A stretch of 64,000 nt of DNA from Neisseria sp. oral taxon 014 str. F0314 (GCF_005886145.1 NZ_CP040504.1:682001-746000), one strand, 5' to 3'. Positions 36,992-48,379 are shown, counted from the first letter of the stretch. The notes: generated by a model not told the origin, from the letters alone. Numbers and translations are program-made.

Positions 36992-37495
36992 ATGAGCCAG
37001 TATTTCACCCTGTTCCAACTCGAACCGCAATTCGACATCGATACCGACAGCCTCGAACAAAACTACCGCACGCTGGCTGCGCGCTTCCATCCCGACCGTT
37101 TCGCCTCCGCTTCCGCGTTCGAACAGAAACAGGCCGTGATGATGTCGTCCACCATTAACGAAGCCTACCGCACGCTGAAAAATCCCACCGACCGCGCCGC
37201 CTACCTGCTCCGGCAGCAGGGCATCGACGCCGACGCACCCGAACACACTTCGTTCGCTCCCGAATTTCTCATGCAACAAATGGAGTGGCGCGAAACGCTG
37301 GCCGAAGCGCGCGGCGGACAAGACCAGACCGCCCTGCCCGCCTTGGATAAGGAAATCTCCGGCGCGCAGCAGGAATTGTGGCAGGATTTGCGCGAAGCGT
37401 TCCGCCGGCAGCAATATGAAGACGCGGCGCAACTCGTCCGGCAGGGGCGTTTTTTGGACAAACTGAAAAAAGAAATTTCCAACCTGCTGCAATAA
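36992..37495 (+). CDS. hscB: Co-chaperone HscB (J-domain)
   Basis: The 167-residue J-protein delivers IscU to HscA. The J-domain has HPDRF in place of the usual HPD loop context, within YRTLAARFHPDRFASA, and the C-terminal IscU-binding helical bundle runs from DAPEHTSFAPEFLMQQMEWR. hscA and fdx, which follow in enterobacteria, are absent here. Confidence 0.95.
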   Translation: MSQYFTLFQLEPQFDIDTDSLEQNYRTLAARFHPDRFASASAFEQKQAVMMSSTINEAYRTLKNPTDRAAYLLRQQGIDADAPEHTSFAPEFLMQQMEWRETLAEARGGQDQTALPALDKEISGAQQELWQDLREAFRRQQYEDAAQLVRQGRFLDKLKKEISNLLQ

Positions 37496-37640
37496 AAAAT
37501 ACGATAGAATAAGTAAATAATATTGCCCCGTTTTTCGGAACAACCGCTGGACGGCAGATAAGGCCGTCTGAAAAAAAGTTTCCCGAAAAATTCCTTTTCA
37601 TGTTAAAAATCATACACGATAAGAACGTCTCTTTACTGTC

Positions 37641-39493
<1,853 letters not shown>

Positions 39494-39510
39494 TCTCAAC
39501 AATATGAATG

Positions 39511-39547
39511 AGGCCGTCTGAAAACCGTTTCGGTTTTTCAGACGGCC
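39511..39547 (+). terminator. DUS-pair terminator after hemB
   Basis: AGGCCGTCTGAAAACCG/CGGTTTTTCAGACGGCCT with a 4-base loop, 18 bp past the stop, followed by T-runs. Confidence 0.85.
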
Positions 39548-39786
39548 TTTTTACTTTTTATTTGCAGCCCACACCCATAATGCTCCGAATTATCTCTGCC
39601 CCTGCCGTATTTCTCATTTTTTATCAAACACAAAGCCGCCACCCCGCGTTAAATTGTTTACAATGTGTTTACACTACTTTCAATTACAAATATACTCTCC
39701 ACAGATTATTGCTATTAAAGCAGGCGACAGCCCGCTACAAATACGGTTTCAAAACCGTTCGAACCACCGCCCGAAAGGAGCGCATT

Positions 39787-41202
39787 ATGGATTTGCACTC
39801 AAAAGACAAAACCCAGCATCCTGAGAATGTCGAGCTGCTCAGTGCACAGCCGCCGATTACCGACTTTAAAGGCCTGCTGACGACGATTATTTCCGCCGTC
39901 GTCTGTTTCGGCATCTATCACATCCTGCCGTACAGTACCGATGCCAACAAAGGCATTGCACTGTTGATTTTCGTTGCCGCGCTTTGGTTTACCGAAGCCG
40001 TCCACATCACGGTAACCGCATTGATGGTACCGATTCTCGCCGTCGTACTCGGTTTCCCCGATACGGACATCAAAAAAGCGATGGCGGGCTTTGCCGACCC
40101 GACGATTTACATCTTCTTCGGCGGCTTTGCGCTCGCCACCGCCCTGCACATGCAGCGTCTCGACCGCAAAATCGCCGTCAGCCTGCTGCGTGTTTCCCGA
40201 GGCAATATGAAAGTGGCGGTTTTGATGCTGTTTGCCGTAACCGCCTTCCTGTCCATGTGGATCAGCAACACCGCCACCGCCGCCATGATGCTGCCCTTGG
40301 CTATGGGCATGATGGATCATCTGGACAAAGAGAAAGACCGCAAAACCTTTGTGTTCGTGTTGCTCGGCATCGCCTATTGCGCCAGTATCGGCGGCTTGGG
40401 TACCGTGGTCGGTTCGCCGCCGAACATGATTGCCGCCAAAGCGCTGAATCTGGATTTCGTCGGCTGGATGAAGCTCGGTCTGCCGATGATGCTGTTGATT
40501 CTGCCGCTGATGCTGTTCTCCATGTACGTCATCCTCAAGCCCAATCTGAACGAGCGCGTCGAAGTCAAAGCCGAGTCTATCCCTTGGACGCTGCACCGCG
40601 TGATCGCGCTGTTGATTTTCATCGCTGCTGCCGTGGCATGGGTATTCAGCGCTAAAATCAAAGAAGTATTCGGCATTTCCAACCCAGACACCGTCATCGC
40701 CCTGATTGCCGCCGTCGCCGTCGTCGTATTCGGCGTGGCGCAATGGAAAGAAGTTGCCCGCAACACCGACTGGGGGGTGTTGATGCTCTTCGGCGGCGGC
40801 ATCAGTTTGAGCGCGCTGCTGCAATCCTCCGGCGCATCCGAAGCATTGGGTCAGCAGGTGGCTACCACTTTCACCGCCGCGCATCCGCTGCTGGTGATTT
40901 TCGTAGTCGCCGCCTTCATCATCTTCCTGACCGAGTTCACCAGTAACACCGCCTCCGCCGCGCTGCTCGTGCCCATTTTCGCCAGCATCGCTGCGCAAAT
41001 GGGCCTGCCCGAACAAGTTTTGGTATTCGTTATCGGCATCGGCGCATCTTGTGCCTTCATGCTGCCGGTGGCCACGCCGCCCAACGCGATTGTGTTCGGT
41101 ACGGGCTTGATTAAGCAACGCGAAATGATGAACGTCGGCCTGCTGCTGAACGTCCTCTGTATTGTCCTCGTCGCCATGTGGGCGTACCTCATCCTGATGT
41201 AA
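39787..41202 (+). CDS. DASS (SLC13/NadC-like) anion:sodium symporter
   Basis: A 471-residue inner-membrane protein with about 11-12 helices. The family signatures are visible: SMWISNTATAAMMLPLAMGM (SNT motif) early and FTSNTASAALLVPIFASI (second SNT) late, plus VGSPPNMIAAKAL. It probably imports dicarboxylates, tricarboxylates or sulfate; the substrate is not determinable. The chosen ATG has GAAAGGAGCGCATT ahead; the frame is open back to 39508 through the hemB terminator, which is not coding. Confidence 0.88.
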   Translation: MDLHSKDKTQHPENVELLSAQPPITDFKGLLTTIISAVVCFGIYHILPYSTDANKGIALLIFVAALWFTEAVHITVTALMVPILAVVLGFPDTDIKKAMAGFADPTIYIFFGGFALATALHMQRLDRKIAVSLLRVSRGNMKVAVLMLFAVTAFLSMWISNTATAAMMLPLAMGMMDHLDKEKDRKTFVFVLLGIAYCASIGGLGTVVGSPPNMIAAKALNLDFVGWMKLGLPMMLLILPLMLFSMYVILKPNLNERVEVKAESIPWTLHRVIALLIFIAAAVAWVFSAKIKEVFGISNPDTVIALIAAVAVVVFGVAQWKEVARNTDWGVLMLFGGGISLSALLQSSGASEALGQQVATTFTAAHPLLVIFVVAAFIIFLTEFTSNTASAALLVPIFASIAAQMGLPEQVLVFVIGIGASCAFMLPVATPPNAIVFGTGLIKQREMMNVGLLLNVLCIVLVAMWAYLILM

Positions 41203-41221
41203 CGCATCATTTGCATTAGTC

Positions 41222-41254
41222 AGGCCGTCTGAAAGAATATTTTTCAGACGGCCT
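41222..41254 (+). terminator. DUS-pair terminator after the DASS gene
   Basis: AGGCCGTCTGAAA/TTTCAGACGGCCT separated by AT bases, 20 bp past the stop. Confidence 0.8.
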
Positions 41255-41309
41255 TGAAGTTTGTCCGCCGGACACCATCTCTAGAAAGATTTACAACGAA
41301 AGGAAACTC

Positions 41310-41819
41310 ATGATTATCCTGCACACCAACAAAGGCGACATCAAAATCGAACTCGATTTCGACAAAGCCCCCGTTACCGCCAAAAACTTCGAGCAATACG
41401 TCAAAGACGGATTCTACGACGGCGTAATCTTCCACCGTGTCATCAAAGGCTTCATGATTCAGGGCGGCGGCATGGACGAGAACATGAACGAAAAAGAAAC
41501 ACGCGAGCCGATTCAAAACGAAGCGTCTAACGGCCTGCCCAACGAAAAATACACCGTCGCTATGGCGCGCACCTCCGACCCGCATTCCGCCAGCGCGCAA
41601 TTCTTCATCAACACCGCCGACAACGCCTTCCTGAACTTCCGTTCTAAAGAGCTGTACGGCAAAACCGTCGTCCAAGACTGGGGCTACGCCGTATTCGGCA
41701 AAGTAGTCGATGGGTTTGATGTGGTCGATGCCATCGAAGGCGTTGCCACCAAACGCCACGGCTACCACGACGACGTACCGACCGAACCTGTCGTCATCAC
41801 CAAAGCCGAAGCGGTCTGA
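41310..41819 (+). CDS. ppiB: Peptidyl-prolyl cis-trans isomerase B (cyclophilin)
   Basis: A 169-residue cytosolic cyclophilin. Active-site segments [13 protein letters not shown] and [17 protein letters not shown] match PpiB. AAAGGAAACTC precedes the ATG; a terminator follows at 41831-41862. Confidence 0.97.
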   Translation: MIILHTNKGDIKIELDFDKAPVTAKNFEQYVKDGFYDGVIFHRVIKGFMIQGGGMDENMNEKETREPIQNEASNGLPNEKYTVAMARTSDPHSASAQFFINTADNAFLNFRSKELYGKTVVQDWGYAVFGKVVDGFDVVDAIEGVATKRHGYHDDVPTEPVVITKAEAV

Positions 41820-41830
41820 CCGGCCGTCTG

Positions 41831-41862
41831 AAAAAAGCAGCTCTTTGCAGGGCTGCTTTTTT
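41831..41862 (+). terminator. Intrinsic terminator of ppiB
   Basis: AAAAAAGCAGC/GCTGCTTTTTT with a 10-base loop, adjacent to a DUS. Confidence 0.85.
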
Positions 41863-42000
41863 AATGCCGGAAGCGGCGCAGCCTCCAAAAACCATTCGAG
41901 GCCGTCTGAAGCCGCCCATATCTCCCGCCGTTTCAGACGGCCTGCCGCCGCAACGGTTTCCCGTTTGCCGCCCGCCCATTTGTTTTCCGGCGCGATGCGG

Positions 42001-42006
42001 TATAAT
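42001..42006 (+). promoter_or_regulatory. Candidate -10 box of pssA
   Basis: A consensus TATAAT lies 37 bp before the pssA ATG. A TTGTTT hexamer 15 bp further upstream is a poor -35. Confidence 0.4.
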
Positions 42007-42042
42007 CTGCATTCCCCCGCCATGCGGACCAACGGTATCATT

Positions 42043-42801
42043 ATGGAAAATATGGAAAACCCCAAAAATCCCACACCGCCGCGCCATTCCCTGCGGCAGA
42101 ACAGCATTTACCTGCTGCCCAACTCGTTTACGGTTGCGGCACTGTTTTCCGCCTTCTTCGCCATCACCCAATCCATGCACGGCCGCTACGAAACCGCCGC
42201 TATCGCAGTATTCATCTCCATGCTGCTCGACGGTATGGACGGCCGCGTCGCACGCTGGACCAACAGCCAAAGCGCGTTCGGCGAGCAGCTCGACAGCCTC
42301 GCCGACATGGTCAGCTTCGGCGTCGCCCCCGCCCTGATTGCCTACAAATGGCAGCTCTGGCAGTTCGGCAGAATCGGCTACTCGATAGCCTTTATCTACT
42401 GCGCCTGCGCCGCGCTGCGCCTCGCCCTGTTCAACACCTTAATCGGCAAAGTCGACAAACGCTGGTTTATCGGCGTGCCCAGCCCGACCGCCGCCGCCCT
42501 GATCGTCGGCCTGATTTGGGTCAACCACAGCGTGGAACGCTTCCCCGCCGTGCAATGGTGGGCCTTGGGCATCACCCTGTTTGCCGGCATCTCCATGATT
42601 GTGCAGATTCCGTTTTGGAGCTTCAAAGAAATCAACATCCGCCGCAAAGTGCCGTTTATGGGTATGGTATTGGCCGTACTGATTCTGCTGCTGATTACTT
42701 GGGAACCGTCGCTGGTCCTGTTTCTGTTTTTCTTCGGATACAGCCTGTCGGGTTATGTGATGGCCGTGTGCCGCTGGTTTAAGAAGCGTAAGGCCGTCTG
42801 A
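42043..42801 (+). CDS. pssA: CDP-diacylglycerol-serine O-phosphatidyltransferase
   Basis: A 252-residue membrane enzyme making phosphatidylserine. The CDP-alcohol phosphotransferase motif is in MLLDGMDGRVARWTNSQSAF followed by GEQLDSLADM (DGxxAR-x8-G-x3-D-x3-D). There are several membrane helices. The ATG gives MENMENPKNP; the frame is open back into the ppiB region but that part is not coding. The stop is 3 bp from the start of the next gene. Confidence 0.95.
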   Translation: MENMENPKNPTPPRHSLRQNSIYLLPNSFTVAALFSAFFAITQSMHGRYETAAIAVFISMLLDGMDGRVARWTNSQSAFGEQLDSLADMVSFGVAPALIAYKWQLWQFGRIGYSIAFIYCACAALRLALFNTLIGKVDKRWFIGVPSPTAAALIVGLIWVNHSVERFPAVQWWALGITLFAGISMIVQIPFWSFKEINIRRKVPFMGMVLAVLILLLITWEPSLVLFLFFFGYSLSGYVMAVCRWFKKRKAV

Positions 42802-42804
42802 AAA

Positions 42805-43611
42805 ATGTGGCCGCTTGAAATCATTGCCGCCATGCTCGCCGTCGGCAGTCTGGCCGGATTCATTGCCGGACTGCTCGGCGTCGGCGGCGGGACGATCATC
42901 GTCCCCGTCGTTTTGTGGGCATTGCAACTGCAAGGTATCGGCAACCACCCCTACGCCCAGCACTTGGCCGTCGGCACGTCTTTTGCCGTTATGCTGTTCA
43001 CCACCCTTTCAAGCGTCGCCGCGCAACACAAAAAACAATCCATCGACTGGCAAACCGTCATGCGCATGACCCCGGGCATGACGGCGGGCGTACTCATCGG
43101 CGCCGCCTCGGCAAAATACATGCCTACCGCCGGTTTTCAGGTTTTCTTCATCGCCTTCATCAGCATCATCGCCGTCAGAACCCTTGTCGGCATCAAACCC
43201 AAACCCTCGCGCACCCTGCCCCGCCTTGCCGGCTTAAACGCCACTGGCGTACTGTTCGGCGCGGTTTCCAGTTGGGTCGGCATCGGCGGCGGTTCGCTCT
43301 CCGTGCCTTTCCTTATCTACTGCAACATGCCGCCGCACAAAGCCGTCGGCACATCTTCCGGCCTGGCATGGCCGATTGCGCTGGCCGGTACCGTCGGTTA
43401 TCTGGCCGCAGGCCGGCACATTTCCAACCTGCCCGACGGCGCGGTCGGTTTTCTTTACCTGCCCGCCGTTGCCATCCTGAGTATCGCCACCATAGTGTTC
43501 GCTCCGCTGGGTGTCAAAACCGCCCACAAACTCCCGCCCGAAACACTGAAAACAGCTTTCGGCCTGCTGCTTCTGGCCATTGCCGCAAGAATGCTTTGGA
43601 AAATGGTTTAG
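42805..43611 (+). CDS. TauE/SafE-family sulfite/sulfur-anion exporter-like protein
   Basis: 268 residues, about eight membrane helices, with the duplicated Gly-rich family motif (GLLGVGGGTIIVPV and SSWVGIGGGSLSVPFL). TauE/SafE proteins move sulfur anions or organic acids across the inner membrane; the exact substrate is unknown. The start codon lies within the end of a DUS (AAGGCCGTCTGAAAA ATG), directly after pssA. Confidence 0.85.
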   Translation: MWPLEIIAAMLAVGSLAGFIAGLLGVGGGTIIVPVVLWALQLQGIGNHPYAQHLAVGTSFAVMLFTTLSSVAAQHKKQSIDWQTVMRMTPGMTAGVLIGAASAKYMPTAGFQVFFIAFISIIAVRTLVGIKPKPSRTLPRLAGLNATGVLFGAVSSWVGIGGGSLSVPFLIYCNMPPHKAVGTSSGLAWPIALAGTVGYLAAGRHISNLPDGAVGFLYLPAVAILSIATIVFAPLGVKTAHKLPPETLKTAFGLLLLAIAARMLWKMV

Positions 43612-43628
43612 CCGCTTCCATATGAAAC

Positions 43629-43659
43629 GCAGGCCGTCTGAAAAATTCAGACGGCCTGC
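43629..43659. terminator. DUS-pair terminator between convergent genes
   Basis: GCAGGCCGTCTGAA/TTCAGACGGCCTGC with a 3-base loop; it can terminate both the plus-strand TauE gene and the minus-strand neighbour. Confidence 0.85.
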
Positions 43660-43681
43660 ACACATAACGGCAGCGTTCCAT

Positions 43682-44356
43682 TCAAAACGCAACATAAAAA
43701 GACACCAACCGCCAGAGCGCCCACGCCGCGACCAGCAATCCGGCGGCCAGACGCACGGTTTTCCGTTGCAGAAAATTTTTCAACTGCGCGGCAAACAGCC
43801 CCATTGCCAACAGATTCGGCAGCGTGCCCAACGCGAAGGCCAGCATATACAGCCCGCCTTCCAACGCGTTGCCGCTGCCCAAGGCGTAAAGCGAGGCGCT
43901 GTACACTAGGCCGCAGGGCAGCCAGCCCCACAGCATACCGACACCGAAGCAGGCGGGAACGGACTGAATCGGCAGCAGCCTGTTCAAAAGCGGATTAAGG
44001 CGTTTCCAAACCGGACGGCCGATGCTTTCGATTCTGGTGGCCAGGCTGGAAATTCCGGCCAGATACAGCCCTAAAAACAGCAGCAGCAGATTGGCGGAAA
44101 GGTACAGGCCGTTTTGCAACCAGCGCGTCTGGTCGAGTGAAATGCCGATTTGACCGATGGCGCCGACCAGCAGCCCGATAAAAACATAGCTGCTTATCCG
44201 CCCCAGATTCAGCAGCACAATCAGGCCGGCACGGTTCAGCCCGGGCGGGAGCTGCAAGGCAAACGCACTGCTCAGCCCGCCGCACATACCGACGCAGTGG
44301 CCGCCGCCGAAAAAGCCGAGCAGGAATAATGTAAGCAGAGTAATGTCGCCGTTCAT
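43682..44356 (-). CDS. COG2836-type TauE/DsbD-like membrane protein
   Basis: 224 residues, about six helices, with FFGGGHCVGMCGGLSSAF near the N-terminus (paired Cys in GHCVGMCGG) and GWLPCGLVYSASLYAL later. The Cys/His-rich first helix is shared with DsbD-like and copper-handling proteins encoded next to cbb3 oxidase genes. It may act in metal or redox delivery to cytochrome oxidase. No cbb3 operon is adjacent here, although ccoS lies 4 kb away. Confidence 0.75.
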   Translation of the reverse strand: MNGDITLLTLFLLGFFGGGHCVGMCGGLSSAFALQLPPGLNRAGLIVLLNLGRISSYVFIGLLVGAIGQIGISLDQTRWLQNGLYLSANLLLLFLGLYLAGISSLATRIESIGRPVWKRLNPLLNRLLPIQSVPACFGVGMLWGWLPCGLVYSASLYALGSGNALEGGLYMLAFALGTLPNLLAMGLFAAQLKNFLQRKTVRLAAGLLVAAWALWRLVSFYVAF

Positions 44357-44464
44357 ACCGTGTCATTCAGAAACCAAACCAGCCCGATATTGTAGCAATA
44401 TTGCGGTACGCCCGCATTTGCCCCGTTGCAGAAAAGGACGGGGCGTACATCTTGGCCCGTATGG

Positions 44465-44505
44465 TTTTGAGGCCGTCTGAAACGATTTTTCAGACGGCCT
44501 CAAAA
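44465..44505 (-). terminator. DUS-pair terminator after the DUF333 lipoprotein gene
   Basis: TTTTGAGGCCGTCTGAAA/TTTCAGACGGCCTCAAAA with a 4-base loop, directly past the minus-strand stop at 44509. Confidence 0.85.
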
Positions 44506-44508
44506 GGT

Positions 44509-44760
44509 TTATTTGCTGTGTTTGCGGAAATATTCCCATTCCTCCGCTACCGTACCGTCGGGCAGGTGGCAGAGCGCGTATTCGTTACCCTGCGCATCCT
44601 TTTTCGGCTCCAGCCTGCCGCCCTGCCTCACGCAAAATTCGGACGCGGGATTGGCCACGCCGACGACCGGTTGTTCTTCCTGCGGATTCGGATTGTCGGC
44701 CGCACTGCACGCAGCCAAGGTTACGGCAACGGCGGCACTCAGTACCAGAGCTTTTTTCAT
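44509..44760 (-). CDS. Small DUF333-family lipoprotein
   Basis: 83 residues with lipobox VTLAAC and a mature domain ANPASEFCVRQGGRLEPKKDAQGNEYALCHLPDGTVAEEWEYF, the DUF333 pattern with two Cys that could form a disulfide. Anchored to a periplasmic membrane face; function unknown. The start at 44760 follows AAAGGAAAGTC; the frame is open upstream through tatD but that is not this gene. Confidence 0.85.
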   Translation of the reverse strand: MKKALVLSAAVAVTLAACSAADNPNPQEEQPVVGVANPASEFCVRQGGRLEPKKDAQGNEYALCHLPDGTVAEEWEYFRKHSK

Positions 44761-44816
44761 GACTTTCCTTTCTTTCAGACGGCCTTTCGGCAAGCAATCG
44801 ACCGATTCGGACCGCA

Positions 44817-45590
44817 TCACGCGATTCTCGGCACTTTGCTGAACAAACGGTAAAAATTCTCGGTGGTCGTTTCTGCGACCTGTTCCAAGGTCTCGCCCCT
44901 CAGTTTGGCGAGAAACTCGGCGGTATATCGCACATAAGACGGCTCGTTCGGTTTGCCGCGCTTGGGCACGGGCGCAAGGAACGGGGAATCGGTTTCCACC
45001 AGCATCCTGTCGGCGGGCACATATTTCGCCGCTTCCTGAATCAACGGCGCGTTTTTGAAGGTAACGATGCCCGAAAACGAAATATACAGCCCCAAATCCA
45101 GCGCGGCTTTGGCAAAAGCCACATCTTCGGAAAAACAATGGATGACGCCCGCCCGCGTATTGCATTCCTTCAGCAGCCGCAAGGTATCGGCGGCGGCATC
45201 GCGGGTATGTACCACCACCGGCAGGCCGGCTTCGTTGGCGGCTTGGATGTGGTCGGCAAAACGCCGGTGCTGCCAAGCCAAATCGCCTTTGCACCAATAA
45301 TAGTCCAAACCGGTCTCGCCGATACCGACCACTTTCGGATGCCGCGCCTGCGCCACCATTTCGGTAACGCTGAATTCCGCCGCATCCCGACGGTCGGGAT
45401 GCACGCCTATGGTGCAGAAGATGTGGCCGTTGTTTTCCGCGATGGCGAACACTTCGGCAAAACTCTCCCGACTGACGCTGATGGCCAACGCCTGCCCGAC
45501 CTGCTGCGCGCGCATATTGGCGAACACTTCGGGCAGGCGGTCGGCCAAGCCGTCGAAATTCAGGTGGCAGTGCGAATCAATCAGATACAT
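44817..45590 (-). CDS. TatD-family metal-dependent DNase
   Basis: A 257-residue TIM-barrel hydrolase with the N-terminal DSHCHL HxH metal site, GIGETGLDYYW and VVHTRDAAADTL segments, and VETDSPFLAPVP near the end. The family includes DNA repair 3'-5' exonucleases. Downstream of pilZ on the same strand, probably one operon holB-pilZ-tatD. Confidence 0.92.
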   Translation of the reverse strand: MYLIDSHCHLNFDGLADRLPEVFANMRAQQVGQALAISVSRESFAEVFAIAENNGHIFCTIGVHPDRRDAAEFSVTEMVAQARHPKVVGIGETGLDYYWCKGDLAWQHRRFADHIQAANEAGLPVVVHTRDAAADTLRLLKECNTRAGVIHCFSEDVAFAKAALDLGLYISFSGIVTFKNAPLIQEAAKYVPADRMLVETDSPFLAPVPKRGKPNEPSYVRYTAEFLAKLRGETLEQVAETTTENFYRLFSKVPRIA

Positions 45591-45604
45591 GTTTTACCGG
45601 CGGC

Positions 45605-45955
45605 TTAAAGGGTGAAAGTGGCTCTGTCGCTGCGCAATACGTTGCCCAGTTCGGCCTCGATAAGTTGCTTGGTCTGGATGCAGATTTCGTCCGTGCCGAA
45701 GGCCAGCCCGACGCCTTTCGGACGGTGTGCCGAAGTGCGCGCGGGATTAATCCAAGCGACCTGCGTGCGCAGGAATTTTTTGGGATGGTCGATGATTTCC
45801 ACGGCGAGCAGCACTTCGTCGCCCAGCGAGAAAATATCGTCAGTCGGCACAAACAGGCCGCCGTGTTCTAAAAAAGGCATGTAGCAGTTGTAAAGCATGG
45901 CTTTTTCTTTCAACTGCAAAGACATCATTTTTCCCGGTAAATCAGTAGCATTCAT
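45605..45955 (-). CDS. pilZ: PilZ-domain protein
   Basis: A 116-residue protein of the type IV pilus PilZ subgroup (MMSLQLKEKAMLYNCYMPFLEHGGLFVPT...). The RxxxR c-di-GMP-binding motif is not visible, typical of the pilus-assembly PilZ that binds PilB partners instead. Its start overlaps the holB stop by 4 bp. Type IV pili also drive DNA uptake in this genus. Confidence 0.85.
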   Translation of the reverse strand: MNATDLPGKMMSLQLKEKAMLYNCYMPFLEHGGLFVPTDDIFSLGDEVLLAVEIIDHPKKFLRTQVAWINPARTSAHRPKGVGLAFGTDEICIQTKQLIEAELGNVLRSDRATFTL

Positions 45956-46962
45956 GGTGTAACCCTTTTATTCTGCCAAAATTCAAGATAATCCGTTAAC
46001 AGGTATTCGAGCTGCATTCTAACACTTAAGGTATGGTATCCGTAAGGGCTGAGGGCGTTCAGACGGCCTGCCAAGGCAAACAAAGCCGCCGCTTCGGTCC
46101 TCGCCGCCGTATCCGCCGATTGCGCGGCGTATTCGGGGTAATACAGCGGCGGCATTTTTTGTTGCGCCAAGCCGACATCGAGCAGCCATTTCTGCATCCA
46201 GCCGATAAACACCGCCAGCGGCTGCTTTTGCCGGTCGAATGCCGCCGCGTAATCCAGAATCGCCAGCAGGCGCGGGGCGGCGAGCAGGCGGAGCAGTTCG
46301 GCGCGCAGCTCGTCCGACTCGGGCGCATGTTCGAACAACGGGGCGCCGCTGTGGAAAGCCAGCAGCGCCTCTGCCTGAGCGACGCCGCGTTCCCGCAGGT
46401 AATGCAGTGCCTGACTGTGCGACGGCGGCGGCAATACCATCTGGCGGCAGCGGCTTTTGATGGTCGGCAGCAGCTTGTCGCGGGCGTGGGTTACCAGCAG
46501 GAACACAACGTGTTCGGGCGGCTCTTCCAGCACTTTGAGCAGGCTGTTGGCGGCTTGGAGGTTCATGCCCTCCGCCGGATGTACCAACACCACGCGCAAC
46601 CCGCCGCGCACTGAGGTGAGGTGGATGCCGTCCACGATGCCGCGTACCGCGTCGATTTTGATTTGCAGCAGTTTGCGGCCGACTGCTTCGCCTTCGGGTA
46701 TTTCGGGCGTGAGTTCGTAAAAATCGGGATGGCTTTTTTGGGCGAACAGATGGCAGGACGTGCATGTGCCGCAGGGTTCGTGGTTATCCTTCGGCGTCTC
46801 GCACAGCAACGCCTGCGCCGTAAAGCGCGCGAACTCGGTTTTACCGGTGTTTTCCCTGCCGGTAAACAGCCACGCGTTGGGCCGGTTTTGCCAGTGTTCG
46901 GCGATTTGCCGCCATTGCTGCTGGTGCCACGGATAAATCATGTCGGAAGAGGACGGAAACAT
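45952..46962 (-). CDS. holB: DNA polymerase III delta' subunit
   Basis: A 336-residue clamp-loader subunit. The AAA+ region has FTGRENTGKTEFAR and a zinc knuckle CETPKDNHEPCGTCTSC, then ANSLLKVLEEPPEHVVFLLVTH and a C-terminal helical collar. Weak ribosome site; an internal ATG (codon 8) is an alternative start. A DUS terminator follows at 46997-47046 for the next minus-strand gene. Confidence 0.93.
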   Translation of the reverse strand: MFPSSSDMIYPWHQQQWRQIAEHWQNRPNAWLFTGRENTGKTEFARFTAQALLCETPKDNHEPCGTCTSCHLFAQKSHPDFYELTPEIPEGEAVGRKLLQIKIDAVRGIVDGIHLTSVRGGLRVVLVHPAEGMNLQAANSLLKVLEEPPEHVVFLLVTHARDKLLPTIKSRCRQMVLPPPSHSQALHYLRERGVAQAEALLAFHSGAPLFEHAPESDELRAELLRLLAAPRLLAILDYAAAFDRQKQPLAVFIGWMQKWLLDVGLAQQKMPPLYYPEYAAQSADTAARTEAAALFALAGRLNALSPYGYHTLSVRMQLEYLLTDYLEFWQNKRVTP

Positions 46963-46996
46963 AGGAAGCCGCTATTATACATTGGATACGCGCAAA

Positions 46997-47046
46997 GAGG
47001 CCGTCTGAAAAACCGTGGCCCGGCTATGGAATTTTCAGACGGCCTC
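46997..47046 (-). terminator. DUS-pair terminator after the LplT-like gene
   Basis: GAGGCCGTCTGAAAA/TTTTCAGACGGCCTC around a 20-base loop, 17 bp past the minus-strand stop. Confidence 0.7.
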
Positions 47047-47062
47047 GCGTTTGGTTCGGACG

Positions 47063-48379
47063 TTATTCGGAAATCCCAAGATAGCCTTTGACATCTTTCA
47101 AAAACTGTTTTTCCCGTTTCGCCAGATACACCATCAGCGGGATATTGCCCAACGCCACGGCCAAGTAAAGCAAAGCAATACTGTTAAACAGCATCAGCAA
47201 CACCGCGCTCAACACCGCCGCCGACACCATGAACACGCCGTTGACGATATTGTTAGCCGCCACCGCATGGGCGCGGAAGGTCTCGCTGCTGGCCGTCTGA
47301 AGCCATGTATAAAGCGGCACGGAGAAAAAGCCGCCGAAAAAACCGATCAGCGTCATCACCAGCATCACCGGATAAGCGTTGCCCTGCGACAGAAACCAGA
47401 ACACGCCGTTAAGCGAAGTGAACCGCTGGCCGTGCGTCAGCCACACCAGCAGCAAACCGCAGGCGGTCAGGCCGCACGTTCCGACCGTTACCAGCCCCAG
47501 ATGCAGCCGCTCGTGGCTGAGTTTGGCGCACAATACCGACCCGGCCGCAATGCCGACGGAAAACAGCGCCAGCATCAGATTGAACACATTATCGTTGCCG
47601 CCGAGATGGATTTGGGTAAAAGTCGGAAGCTGGGTGGTATAGACCGAACCGACGAACCAAAACCACGAAATACCGATGATGGCGGTAAACACCTCGCGTT
47701 GCGAAGCGGTTTCACGCATCAGCCCCGCCGTGCTTCTGGCGATGTTCGGTTCAATCTTCGTCGCGGGGTCTTTTGCGGCCACGGAAGGCATGAACAGGCT
47801 GGCGGCCGTGCCCAGCATGGCGGTCAGCACCACTAGGAAACCGACGACATAAGGCGGCACGCCCGCCACCGACGTACCCAGAATCTGGCCGAACAAGATG
47901 GCGATAAACGTACCCGACTCAATCAGGCTGTTGCCCATAATCAGCTCTTTGTCGTTCAGATAATCGGGCAGCACGGCGTATTTCAGCGGGCCGAACAGCG
48001 TGGACTGCGTGCCCATGCAAAACAGGCAGAACAACAGCAGCGGCGCGGACTGAATCAAAAAACCATAAGCCGCCATACCCATCACTGCGATTTCGAGCAC
48101 CTTCACCCAACGCGCCAGCACCGCCTTATCGAATTTGGTACTCAACTGGCCGGAAAAGGCGGAAAACAGAAAATACGGCAGGATGAAGAGCAAAGCGCCC
48201 AGATTCAGCATCTGGCTGGGCGGCAGGAAATCGTTTTTGCCCAAACCGTAGAAACTAATCATCACGAACAGCGCGGTTTTAAAAAGGTTGTCGTTGAACG
48301 CGCCCAGAAACTGCGTACCGAAAAGCGGCGCGAACCGGCGGCTTGTCGCAAAGTTCAGATTATCTTTTTTCTGGGTCAT
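47063..48379 (-). CDS. MFS transporter, LplT-like (lysophospholipid flippase type)
   Basis: About 438 residues, 12 helices, starting MTQKKDNLNFATSRRFAPLFGTQFLGAFNDNLFKTALFVM, the N-terminus typical of LplT and of the MFS half of acyltransferase fusions. TQSTLFGPLKYAVLPDYLNDKELIMGNSLIE is another family signature. It likely returns lysophospholipids across the inner membrane; no acyltransferase domain is fused. The ATG at 48379 overlaps the end of ccoS; a TTG six codons upstream is an alternative. Confidence 0.85.
   Translation of the reverse strand: MTQKKDNLNFATSRRFAPLFGTQFLGAFNDNLFKTALFVMISFYGLGKNDFLPPSQMLNLGALLFILPYFLFSAFSGQLSTKFDKAVLARWVKVLEIAVMGMAAYGFLIQSAPLLLFCLFCMGTQSTLFGPLKYAVLPDYLNDKELIMGNSLIESGTFIAILFGQILGTSVAGVPPYVVGFLVVLTAMLGTAASLFMPSVAAKDPATKIEPNIARSTAGLMRETASQREVFTAIIGISWFWFVGSVYTTQLPTFTQIHLGGNDNVFNLMLALFSVGIAAGSVLCAKLSHERLHLGLVTVGTCGLTACGLLLVWLTHGQRFTSLNGVFWFLSQGNAYPVMLVMTLIGFFGGFFSVPLYTWLQTASSETFRAHAVAANNIVNGVFMVSAAVLSAVLLMLFNSIALLYLAVALGNIPLMVYLAKREKQFLKDVKGYLGISE

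Noticed and set aside
44509..45297. One long 262-residue protein covering the DUF333 lipoprotein
   Set aside because: Its first two thirds overlap tatD out of frame; the lipoprotein start at 44760 with its ribosome site explains the real gene.
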